Assembly: GCA_964592645.1 (NCBI GenBank)
Contig: CAZQFV010000003.1
Coordinates: 1 to 64,000, forward strand
DNA: 64,000 bases
From: CAZQFV01 sp964592645
Lineage (GTDB): Bacteria > Chloroflexota > Chloroflexia > DTKN01
Reading direction: 5' to 3'
Positions 1-8,987 of the stretch are shown here, piece after piece. The notes under the pieces were generated by a model. The model was not told the origin of the DNA. It ran no database searches and saw only the letters and a list, made by a program, of their open reading frames with translations. Position 1 is the stretch's first letter, and every line of letters starts with the position of its first letter. The position numbers and the translations under genes are program-made.

Positions 1-60
1 GGACCCGCTCCTTTTGTCCAGATCAGCACCGACCAAGTTTGAGCGCATAGCTACCAAATA

Positions 61-116
61 ACTACCAAGGCACCAAGAAGGCCGAAAAAAGAACTCCCGA
101 GAACCATTCGTGTCTT
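61..116. repeat. Dispersed short intergenic repeat, copy A
   Basis: A 28-base core (69-96) matches 26 of 28 bases with a second copy at 43188-43215. Both cores read GGCACCAAGAAG, then CCG, then AAAAAGAACTC. A tail resembling CATTCGTGTCTT (104-116) also resembles the tail of copy B. Both copies lie just 3' of a minus-strand gene (mltG here, rpoD at copy B). I see no transposase. It resembles the 'accaaggcaccaag' intergenic elements seen in several bacterial phyla. Its function is unknown. Confidence 0.6.
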
Positions 117-122
117 CGGGCC

Positions 123-1190
123 TTACTTCTGGTACTTGGCCACGTTGGCGTTGTGCTCCTCAAGGGTCCGGGCAAAGGCGTGCTCGCCGGTGCCGTCGTT
201 CTTGGCCACGAAAAACAGATAGGCGCTATCGGCCGGCTCCAGGACCGCCCGGAGCGACGCCAGGCCCGGGCTGCAGATCGGGCCGGGGGGCAGCCCCGGG
301 TAGCGGTAGGTGTTGTAGGGGTGGTCGAACTCGGTCAGGTTGTTGACCCCCAACTCGTCGAAGTAGATGATCGGCCACCAGCGCTCCTGGCTCTTGCTGT
401 AGCCGAGCGCGTACTGCACGGTGGGGTCGGCGTCCAGGGCCATCCCGGCCTCCAGGCGGTTCAGGTAGACGCTGGCGATCAGCGGGCGCTCGGCATCGAC
501 GATGGCCTCGCGCTCGACGATCGAGGCCAGCGTGACCACCTGAAAGATGGTCATGCCCCGGGCCTGCGCCTGCTGGCGCATCGTCGCCGTGAACTTGCCA
601 TCGAAGGCGCGCAGCAGAAAATCGATCACCTGGGTCGCGGTGTAGGACTGCGGGATGCGGTAGGTGTCGGGGAAAAGGTACCCCTCCAGCGTGGCTCCCG
701 CGGGGCGGTCGGCCAGGAAGTCGTAGTCATAGTCCTGCTGCAGGGCGGCCGTCAAGTCGGCCGCCGGGGCCAGCCCCTGCTCGGAGAGCGATTCCACCAC
801 CTGTTCCAGGCGCAGCCCTTCGCGCAGGGTGAAGGAGATCTCGGGCTCCCCCGGCGCGCTGGTCAACGTCACCAGGATCTCGTCCATGCTCATATCGGAG
901 CGCAGCACGTAGCGGCCGGCCTCCAGTTGGCTGTCCAGCCCGCGCACGCGGGCATAGAGCTGAAAGAGCAGCGGGATGCGGATCAGCCCCTTGGCCGCCA
1001 GGTTCTGGGCGATCTCGCCCGTCGTCTCGCCCGGCCGGACCTCGAAGACGATCTCCACCGGCACCCCGGGGGTCATCTCCGGGGGGCTGACGGGGGGCCG
1101 GGCAAAGTAGACCAGGTAGACCACCGCCCCGACGACGATCACCGCCAGGAGCAGGAGCAGCAGAAAGAGGAACCGTAGAAATTCGCGCAT
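123..1190 (-). CDS. mltG: MltG-type endolytic murein transglycosylase
   Basis: 355 aa. MltG (YceG family) cleaves nascent glycan strands at the outer face of the cytoplasmic membrane and so ends peptidoglycan polymerisation. The N-terminus is a single membrane anchor (residues about 4-30, Leu/Val-rich), followed by a LysM-like part and the catalytic YceG region. The motif TLASIVERE contains the expected catalytic Glu, and NRLEAGMALDADPTVQYALG matches the conserved C-terminal motif. I chose the ATG at 1190 because GAGGG lies 5 nt upstream; an in-frame ATG at 1226 has no such site. A good SigA promoter lies about 120 nt upstream. The length is normal for the family. Confidence 0.93.
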   Translation of the reverse strand: MREFLRFLFLLLLLLAVIVVGAVVYLVYFARPPVSPPEMTPGVPVEIVFEVRPGETTGEIAQNLAAKGLIRIPLLFQLYARVRGLDSQLEAGRYVLRSDMSMDEILVTLTSAPGEPEISFTLREGLRLEQVVESLSEQGLAPAADLTAALQQDYDYDFLADRPAGATLEGYLFPDTYRIPQSYTATQVIDFLLRAFDGKFTATMRQQAQARGMTIFQVVTLASIVEREAIVDAERPLIASVYLNRLEAGMALDADPTVQYALGYSKSQERWWPIIYFDELGVNNLTEFDHPYNTYRYPGLPPGPICSPGLASLRAVLEPADSAYLFFVAKNDGTGEHAFARTLEEHNANVAKYQK

Positions 1191-1311
1191 GGGCACCCTC
1201 GGAAGCGTATTGACTGATCTCTGCATCGATCCCTAACGCCGGGGCACGCGGACCTCAGCTCCAAGGGAGTGTAGTGAGCTATGCAGGAATCAGCAGGCTA
1301 GACCGGCCCGT

Positions 1312-1340
1312 AGTATACTACAACCTGTCCCAGGGCGCAA
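1312..1340 (-). promoter_or_regulatory. SigA-type promoter for mltG
   Basis: On the minus strand TTGCGC (1335-1340) and TATACT (1312-1317) are separated by 17 bp. The -10 lies inside a perfect 10-bp palindrome, TAGTATACTA (1311-1320). Confidence 0.7.
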
Positions 1341-1398
1341 CCGGCCCTTTACGGAAACTCGTTTTACCACCAAGCTGTTGATGAGTTTTTCAGGCCCT

Positions 1399-1427
1399 TT
1401 GCCGGAAACTCGACGTTGTGTTATACT
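1399..1427 (+). promoter_or_regulatory. SigA-type promoter for the TPR/zinc-ribbon gene
   Basis: TTGCCG (1399-1404), a 17-bp spacer and TATACT (1422-1427). The start codon at 1449 leaves a leader of roughly 15 nt that holds the GGAGG site. Confidence 0.7.
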
Positions 1428-1448
1428 TGGCGGCACCGGAGGTATGCG

Positions 1449-3095
1449 ATGTCGGACACCCCGCGCTCCACCATGCTCAAGGACCAGGCCATCCTGGCCG
1501 TCCAGGCCGGCCGCACTGCCGAGGGCCGGCGGCTGCTGGCCGCCGTCCTCCAGCAAGCCCCCCACGATGCCGATGCCTGGGTCTGGCTGGGCAAGGCGAT
1601 GGACGACCCGGCCAAGCGCCGGGAGTGCTTCACCCGCGCCCTGCGCCTGGACCCCGACAACGAGGAGGCCCGCCGCGGCATGGTGGCCCTGCTCTCCGGC
1701 CCGTCCGCTGCCCCACAGGAAGAGCGGCCGGCCGATGCGCAACCCCCACCGTCGGGTCTGGAGGAACTCCTCACCGAGGATGCCGTCCCGCCCAGGCAGA
1801 TCGCCGCCTACCCCTCGCGCTGCCCTCGCTGCGGCGGGGCCATGCAGTACGACATCGCCAGGCGGGCCCTGCGCTGCGACCACTGCGGCACCGAAAAGCC
1901 CATCCCTAGCGCCTCCCGCGTCGTCGAATGGCTGGGCATGCCCCCCGATCTCTCCGGGCCGGAGTCCCAGGGCGAGCTGATCCGCCGCGAGACGCTGCGC
2001 TGCCGCTCCTGCGGGGCTACCACCGAGCTCTCCTCGCGCACCGCCTCCCTCTCCTGCCCCTACTGTGGCTCCCCCCAGGTCATCCGCGGCAAGGGCGGCA
2101 CCTACCTGATCCCGCCGCGCGCCCTGGTCCCCTTCGAGGTCGGGCCGGAGGCCGCCCAGGCAGCGCTGCGCGCCTGGCTCGCCGAGGGCTACTGGCACCC
2201 CGACGACCTGGCCGACAAGGCCGAGCCGGTGGAAATGCACGGGGTCTACCTGCCCTTCTGGGGATTCAAGGGGCTGGCCGAGGTCACCTTCCAGATGGAG
2301 GGCGGGATGGCCGTGGAAAGTATGCCCTTGCTCCCCGCCCAGCAGATCCGGCACATCAATGTAGATAACCTGCTGATCCCCGGCAGCCTGGGTATGGACC
2401 AGAACCTGGCCCGCCGTATCATGCCCTTTGACCTGACCAAGGCCGTGCCCTTCCACCCCGAGTACCTGGCCGGCTGGCCGGCCGAGGTCTACCAGGTAGC
2501 CCTGGCCGACGCCTCCATCGAGGCCCGCGGGCGCATGTCCAAGCAGGCCCGCAACAGGGCAGAGGCGCTGACATCCGCGCTCGACAGCAGCGTAACCGAC
2601 GACTGGAACATCGGCGGCCTGGGCTTGCGAGGGAGTAGTGGCCGGCGGCACAACCGCCGGCCCTCCTACCGACCCACCGTGGCCACGGTGCGCCTGGATT
2701 CCTTTATGCACTATGTCCTGCCGGTATGGCTGGGCACCTACCGCTACCGCGGCCGCAGCTACTCCTTTGCCGTCAACGGGCAGAACGGCAAGGTCGGCGG
2801 CGAGGCCCCGCGCGGCGGCATCAACGCGGTGCTCACCGTCGCCCTGGGCGTCGTCACCATCGCCGTCGTCGGCTTCCTGCTGCTGCGCTTCTGGCCCAAC
2901 ATCGTGGCCTCCTGGCAGCGGCTCTTCCAATCCAACCCGGCCGGCACTGCCAACGGCCCGGACTCCGAGACGCTCCTCTACATAGCCTTCGGCATTATGG
3001 GGCTTGTCGTCTTCCTCCTCTTTACCGCGGCCGCCAACTGGAAAAAGATCACGGCCTGGTTCGGAAGAGGGGAAGACGGCCAGAACCAGGGATGA
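1449..3095 (+). CDS. TPR and zinc-ribbon membrane protein, function unknown
   Basis: 548 aa. Residues about 1-75 form a TPR-like pair of helices (LLAAVLQQAPHDADAWVWLG and a following repeat ending LRLDPDNEEAR). Two CxxC-type zinc ribbons follow: CPRCGG...CDHCGT, then CRSCGA...CPYCGS. A long middle domain is without a clear relative. Two hydrophobic helices near the C-terminus (about 465-490 and 515-535) imply a membrane protein. GGAGG lies 6 nt before the ATG at 1449, which is why the longer frame from 1416 was not used. It sits upstream of a radical SAM gene with a 29-nt gap, so the two probably form an operon. The layout resembles general zinc-ribbon/TFIIB-like membrane proteins of unknown role; no enzyme activity is visible. 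Confidence 0.8.
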   Translation: MSDTPRSTMLKDQAILAVQAGRTAEGRRLLAAVLQQAPHDADAWVWLGKAMDDPAKRRECFTRALRLDPDNEEARRGMVALLSGPSAAPQEERPADAQPPPSGLEELLTEDAVPPRQIAAYPSRCPRCGGAMQYDIARRALRCDHCGTEKPIPSASRVVEWLGMPPDLSGPESQGELIRRETLRCRSCGATTELSSRTASLSCPYCGSPQVIRGKGGTYLIPPRALVPFEVGPEAAQAALRAWLAEGYWHPDDLADKAEPVEMHGVYLPFWGFKGLAEVTFQMEGGMAVESMPLLPAQQIRHINVDNLLIPGSLGMDQNLARRIMPFDLTKAVPFHPEYLAGWPAEVYQVALADASIEARGRMSKQARNRAEALTSALDSSVTDDWNIGGLGLRGSSGRRHNRRPSYRPTVATVRLDSFMHYVLPVWLGTYRYRGRSYSFAVNGQNGKVGGEAPRGGINAVLTVALGVVTIAVVGFLLLRFWPNIVASWQRLFQSNPAGTANGPDSETLLYIAFGIMGLVVFLLFTAAANWKKITAWFGRGEDGQNQG

Positions 3096-3124
3096 CAGGG
3101 AAACAGTTACGATAAGGATGCGCT

Positions 3125-4834
3125 ATGCCCAGCATCGACCTGGTCCTCCTCCACGCCCCCAGCGTCTATGACTTTCGCCAGGAGGCCATCCTCTACGGCC
3201 CGGTGAGTGACCTGGTCCCCTCCGGCCCGATCTTTGAGATGTACCCCATCGGCTTCACCACCATCGCCGAGTACCTGGAGCGGCACGGCTACCGGGTGCG
3301 CATCGTCAACCTGGCGGCGCGCATGCTGCAGGACAGCCGCTTCGACGCCGCCGCCTTCCTGCGCCGGCTGCGGCCGGCCGCCTTCGGGCTGGACCTACAC
3401 TGGCTGCCCCACGCCCACGGCGCCCTGGCCGTGGCCCATTTGCTCAAGGAAATTCACCCCGATATTCCGATCATCATGGGCGGGCTGTCGGCATCCTACT
3501 ACCACCAGGAGCTCATGGACTACCCGTGCGTCGACTATGTCATGCGCGGCGACTCCACCGAGGAGCCGCTGCGGCGATGGATGGCCGCGCTGCGCGGCGG
3601 CGGCGATATGGCCGCCGTGCCCAACCTCACCTGGCGCGACCGGGGGGGCGTGCGCATCAACCCCCTCTCCTGGGTGCCCCAGTCCCTGGACACCATCGTC
3701 CTGGACTACCGCCATCTCCTGCGTGCCGTACCACGTTACATGGACCTGCGCAGCGCCGTGCCCTTTGACCGCTGGATGGACTATCCGATCACCGCCGCGC
3801 TCAGCGTGCGCGGCTGCACCCAGCACTGCCTGACGTGCGGCGGCTCGCACGAGGGCTACGCGCTGCACTGCCGGCGGCCCTCCCCGGCCTACCGCCCCCC
3901 GGAGTTGCTGGCCGAGGACCTGGCCAGCGTGCGCCGCTTCAACCACGGGCCGCTCTTTATCCTGGGCGACCTGCGCCAGGCCGGAGAGGGCTATACCCGG
4001 CAATTCCTGGAGGCCGCGCGCAGGAAGCGCATCGGCGGGGAGGTGATCGTCGAGATCTTTGCACCCGCCGACGCCGGCTTCTTTCGCCTGGTGGGCGCGG
4101 CCTTTCCCGGGTTCGTGCTGGAGTTCTCCCTGGAGTCGCACGACGAGCGGGTGCGCCGCGCCTTTGGCAAGCCCTACGGCAACGCCCAGGTGGAGAGCAC
4201 GCTGGCCGCCGCGCTGCAGGCCGGCGCCCGCCGGCTGGACATCTTCTTTATGATCGGCCTGGCCGAGCAGACGGAGCAATCGGTGCTGGACACGGTGGCC
4301 TACAGCGGCGAGCTGGTCGCCCGCTACGGCCCTTCCCTGCACCCCTTTATCTCCCCGCTGGCCCCCTTTGTCGATCCCGGCAGCCGGGCCTTCGAGGAGC
4401 CCGAGCGCCACGGCTACCGCTTCTTCTGCCGCACGCTGGAGGAGCACCGCCGGGCGCTCCTGGGCCCCACCTGGCTGCAGACGCTGAACTATGAGACGCG
4501 CTGGATGTCCCGGGAAAAGATCGTCGCCGTGACCTACGAGGCCGGCCGGCGGATGAACGCCCTCAAGGGACAGTACGGCCTGGAAAAGCCGGAGGTCGTC
4601 CAGCAGGTCGCCGAGCGCATCGACCAGGCCGAGTCCATGCTGCACCGGATAACCAAACTTTGGCAGGGGGGGGACACAGAGGCCATCCGCGCGCTCAAGC
4701 CCGAGATCGACCGCCTGAGCATCTCCACGGTCTGCGAAAAGACGGAGCTGGACCTGCCGGGGAGGCGTCTGAACTGGCTGGGCGCGGCCTGGGCCTATGT
4801 GGGGGAGATGATTCGGGGGGCAAGGGGCAAGTAG
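3125..4834 (+). CDS. B12-binding domain radical SAM protein
   Basis: 569 aa. The N-terminal about 190 residues look like a cobalamin-binding (B12-binding) Rossmann domain: hydrophobic strands, IIMGGLSASYY, and VDYVMRGDSTEEPL. The radical SAM core follows with the iron-sulfur motif C-T-Q-H-C-L-T-C (CX3CX2C) near residue 230, in SVRGCTQHCLTCGGS. I recall this arrangement from the Ta0216-like family, which has no known substrate; this is recollection only. The C-terminus (about 470-569) is helical. It follows the zinc-ribbon gene closely and converges on glnS. The reaction is unknown. Full length, no oddities. Confidence 0.85.
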   Translation: MPSIDLVLLHAPSVYDFRQEAILYGPVSDLVPSGPIFEMYPIGFTTIAEYLERHGYRVRIVNLAARMLQDSRFDAAAFLRRLRPAAFGLDLHWLPHAHGALAVAHLLKEIHPDIPIIMGGLSASYYHQELMDYPCVDYVMRGDSTEEPLRRWMAALRGGGDMAAVPNLTWRDRGGVRINPLSWVPQSLDTIVLDYRHLLRAVPRYMDLRSAVPFDRWMDYPITAALSVRGCTQHCLTCGGSHEGYALHCRRPSPAYRPPELLAEDLASVRRFNHGPLFILGDLRQAGEGYTRQFLEAARRKRIGGEVIVEIFAPADAGFFRLVGAAFPGFVLEFSLESHDERVRRAFGKPYGNAQVESTLAAALQAGARRLDIFFMIGLAEQTEQSVLDTVAYSGELVARYGPSLHPFISPLAPFVDPGSRAFEEPERHGYRFFCRTLEEHRRALLGPTWLQTLNYETRWMSREKIVAVTYEAGRRMNALKGQYGLEKPEVVQQVAERIDQAESMLHRITKLWQGGDTEAIRALKPEIDRLSISTVCEKTELDLPGRRLNWLGAAWAYVGEMIRGARGK

Positions 4835-4965
4835 CAAGGGACCAGGTGCCGCTCCGCCACCATCTATGGCAGCACCCGCACGACACCCGACATAGCCAGG
4901 AGGAGCAGAAGCAGCGCCCCAAACCAAAACTCTCGCCGGATTGGTCGTTGCGGTCTCCCGGCCTG

Positions 4966-4979
4966 GAAATTCGAATTTC
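4966..4979. other. 14-bp perfect palindrome between convergent genes
   Basis: GAAATTCGAATTTC lies between the end of the radical SAM gene and the end of glnS. It may take part in bidirectional termination, but no T-tract follows. Within 4835-4986 I see no other feature. Confidence 0.35.
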
Positions 4980-4986
4980 TCAGGGC

Positions 4987-6699
<1,713 letters not shown>

Positions 6700-6742
6700 G
6701 GCGGTCCTCCTGGCGTTGGCTGCCACGCTCTCTGCTCTCCAG

Positions 6743-6771
6743 AGTATACCCCAATTCCTCCAATTTGCCAA
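6743..6771 (-). promoter_or_regulatory. SigA-type promoter for glnS
   Basis: On the minus strand TTGGCA (6766-6771), 17 bp, TATACT (6743-6748). Its -35 overlaps the -35 of the tRNA-Gln promoter on the other strand. Confidence 0.7.
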
Positions 6772-6793
6772 GTAGCGCCCTTTGTGGTATGAT
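6765..6793 (+). promoter_or_regulatory. SigA-type promoter for tRNA-Gln
   Basis: TTGCCA (6765-6770), 17 bp, TATGAT (6788-6793). The tRNA begins about 25 nt downstream of the -10. Confidence 0.7.
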
Positions 6794-6817
6794 ATAGGCG
6801 CTTCCGCAAGGAGGCGT

Positions 6818-6888
6818 TGGGGGATCGTTCAATGGTAGGACAGCTGACTCTGGATCAGCCGATTGGGGTTCGAATCCCTATCCCCCAG
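6818..6888 (+). tRNA. tRNA-Gln (anticodon CUG)
   Basis: The acceptor stem TGGGGGA (6818-6824) pairs with TCCCCCA (6881-6887), with discriminator G. The anticodon stem GCTGA/TCAGC encloses the loop CTCTGGA, giving anticodon CTG, which reads CAG. The T-loop has GGTTCGAATCC. The next bases are CAA, so the CCA end appears not to be encoded. It lies divergent from glnS, the gene for its own charging enzyme. Confidence 0.95.
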
Positions 6889-6992
6889 CAAAAGAGCGTC
6901 GGAGCGGGGAGCAAATCCCCGAGGGTAGGCCCTTCGGGGTAGGGCGGCTTAGGATGAAACGCCGGGAGGTCTGGGCGCGCTCGTGACGGATT

Positions 6993-7760
6993 CTAGAAGG
7001 TGAACCGGGCGCCGACCAGGGACTGGTGAAAGGTGCCGGGCATGCGCTCGGCGAACTGCCGGACCGCCTCGAAGCCGGTGCAGTGCGCAGGAGCCACCAC
7101 CGCCGGGGCCAGGCGCTCGATCTCCGCGATCGTCAGCCGCAGCTCCTCCTCGGTCGCCCGGGCCAGGTGAAAGCCCCCCAGGATGGCCCACACCCTTTCC
7201 ACGCCGCTGATCTCCTGGGCATAGCGCACGGTGTTGACGATCTCCGAGTGGGCGCAGCCGGCCACCACAACCAGCCCCTTGTCCTCCACGTGGACGACGA
7301 TGGCCTGGTCTTCTTCGATCTCGTCGGGGACCAAGCTCGTGCCCTCCCGGTAGTAGCGGCGCGGCGGGATCCCCGACTTCTCGAAGCTGCGCCGGGGGAC
7401 CGCGCCGGTCGTCCAGCAACCTGGGGCCAACATGTAGGGCCCCTCGGAGAGGACGAGCTCGGCGCCGGCCGCCTCCCAGGCGCCGCGCGGCGGGGGCAGC
7501 GTCGGCCCGTAGCGCGTCCCGCCGCGCCCCAGGCTCCAGCGCTCGCGGAAGGCGGCCGGGTGGGCCACCAGCGGCACCCGGCGAGGCCGCCACGCCAGGA
7601 TCTCTTCCAGGGGCAGGGTCGCCTCCCAACGCCGGTGCTCTGGCTGCAGGGCCATGGCCTGCAACACGTCGGCCATGGCCGCCGTGTGGTCGCCGTGGCC
7701 GTGGCTCAGGGCGATGTGGGTGATCTGGGCGGGATCGATCTTACGGTGCCGCCCCGGTAG
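6993..7760 (-). pseudogene. Metallo-beta-lactamase-fold hydrolase, 5'-truncated
   Basis: About 255 codons from ITHIALSHGHGDHTAA to the end are well conserved in MBL style: the HxHxDH zinc motif, VVAGCAHSEIVNT, AILGGFHL and VVAPAHCTG. They resemble the COG1237-type MBL hydrolases. Such proteins normally begin with about 50 residues that include a Gly-Leu-S strand and an FDTG strand before the zinc motif. Here that part is missing: upstream of KIDPAQ the frame runs antisense through the start of the flavodoxin gene and encodes Arg/Pro-rich shadow sequence up to 7883. No start codon with a ribosome site is seen near 7760. A truncated remnant is most likely; an unusual short functional form is possible. 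Confidence 0.6.
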
Positions 7761-7795
7761 GGAGGCAACCCTTTCGCCGACAGGAGGTGTGCAGC

Positions 7796-8293
7796 ATGAA
7801 AGCCATCGTCGTCTACGAATCGCTGTGGGGCAACACCGCGGCCATCGCCCGGGCCATCGCCGAAGGGCTGGGGGGCGGGACACCGGCGCTCTCGACCGCC
7901 GAGGCCACGGGCGAAGCGCTCGCCGGGGTGGATCTCATCGTCGCCGGCGCCCCGATCCTGGCCTTTGCCCTCCCTTCCGAGCAAGTGCGGGCCAACCTGG
8001 CCCGGGACCCGGGCCGCGCCCCCAGCCCGCCGGACCTCTCCCACCCGTCGATGCGCTCCTGGCTGGCCGCGCTCCCCGCAGGGCACGGCCGCGCGGCAGG
8101 GTTCGAGACGCGCATCTGGTGGTCCCCCGGGAGCTCGTCCAAAGCGATCCTGCGGGGGTTGGAAAGGGCAGGATACCGCGCTATCGCCAAGCCCCAACGA
8201 TTCATCGTCCAGGGAGGGTACGGGCCGCTGCGCCCCGGCGAGGTGGAACGGGCGCGGGACTGGGGGGCGGAGTTGGCCCGGGCCATGGGGTAG
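7796..8293 (+). CDS. Flavodoxin-family protein
   Basis: 165 aa. The N-terminal motif MKAIVVYESLWGNTAAIA matches the FMN phosphate-binding loop of flavodoxin-like proteins. A beta-alpha pattern follows (VDLIVAGAPIL, TRIWWSPGSS, RFIVQGGYGPL). It presumably binds FMN and works as a small electron carrier or oxidoreductase in the cytosol. The ATG at 7796 has AGGAGGT about 8 nt upstream; an ATG at 7787 overlaps that site and was rejected. It starts head-to-head with the truncated MBL remnant and is followed 19 nt later by the MetH-activation-like gene, so these two may be one transcript. No clear promoter is visible. Confidence 0.8.
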   Translation: MKAIVVYESLWGNTAAIARAIAEGLGGGTPALSTAEATGEALAGVDLIVAGAPILAFALPSEQVRANLARDPGRAPSPPDLSHPSMRSWLAALPAGHGRAAGFETRIWWSPGSSSKAILRGLERAGYRAIAKPQRFIVQGGYGPLRPGEVERARDWGAELARAMG

Positions 8294-8312
8294 GTAGAAA
8301 ACCGGAAACGCA

Positions 8313-8987
8313 ATGCCAACCTGGGAAACCACCCTGCAGCTCGACCCCGCCACCCTCCCCTGGCGCGGGCGTTGGCCGGCCCAGGAGACCGCCGCGGCCC
8401 GCGCCGAGGTCCTGGAGCTAGTCGCCCCCCAGGCGGTCTACGAGATCGCCCCGGTCGAAACCAGGCTCCCCGCGGGGCTCCAACTGGCCGGCGGCATGGT
8501 CCTGCGCAGCCCGGCCCTGGCGGAAGCCATGGGGTCGGCCGGCCGGCTCCTGCTGGCCGTCTGCACCATCGGCCCCCGCCTGGAAGCGCGCTGCCGGGAG
8601 CGGCACGACCGCGGCGAACTCACCCGCGCCTTTCTGCTGGACGCCCTGGGGGTCGTGGCCCTGCAGGAGCTGGAGAACAAGCTCGAACGCCACATCGCCC
8701 ACGAGCTGGCCCCCGCGGGCCTGCGGCTGGGCTGCCCCCGCTCCCCCGGGCAGGACGACTGGCCGCTGGAGGACCAGCGGACCCTGTTCGCCCTCCTGCA
8801 ACCCGCGCGCATCGGCGTGCAGCTCAACGAGCGCGGCCTGATGGTGCCGCTGAAATCGGCCTCCATGGCCTTTCCGCTGGGGTCGGAGGGAGAGCTGCCG
8901 GCCGGCGAGTCCGTCTGCGACCGCTGCGAGAAGCAAGGGGACTGCCCGTACGCTCACCGATCGGGCCTGCCCACCAGCGGCAGATAG
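8313..8987 (+). CDS. Solo methionine-synthase activation-domain-like protein
   Basis: 224 aa. The segments SPGQDDWPLEDQRTLFALL, ARIGVQLNERGLMVPLKSAS and AVCTIGPRLE match the vitamin B12-dependent methionine synthase activation domain, which binds S-adenosylmethionine during reductive methylation of cobalamin. Here the domain stands alone rather than at the end of MetH. The C-terminus adds a Cys cluster, C-x2-C-x5-C (CDRCEKQGDC), possibly a metal or iron-sulfur site, as in corrinoid-activating relatives. It follows a flavodoxin gene, and flavodoxin is the classical electron donor for MetH reactivation, so a shared role is plausible. That role is inference. It overlaps the convergent large gene by 34 bp. 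Confidence 0.7.
   Translation: MPTWETTLQLDPATLPWRGRWPAQETAAARAEVLELVAPQAVYEIAPVETRLPAGLQLAGGMVLRSPALAEAMGSAGRLLLAVCTIGPRLEARCRERHDRGELTRAFLLDALGVVALQELENKLERHIAHELAPAGLRLGCPRSPGQDDWPLEDQRTLFALLQPARIGVQLNERGLMVPLKSASMAFPLGSEGELPAGESVCDRCEKQGDCPYAHRSGLPTSGR

Noticed and set aside
1290..2930. Long minus-strand open frame of 546 codons
   Set aside because: It is the shadow of the TPR/zinc-ribbon gene: biased Gly/Ala composition, no domain and no ribosome site.
4835..4986. Short hydrophobic minus-strand frame ending EFWFGALLLLLLAMSGVVRVLP
   Set aside because: No start codon with a ribosome site, only about 30 codons; could be the end of a lost gene but cannot be supported.
6917..6939. Hairpin after tRNA-Gln as a terminator
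   Set aside because: Imperfect 6+3-bp stem with no T-tract; too weak to list as a feature.
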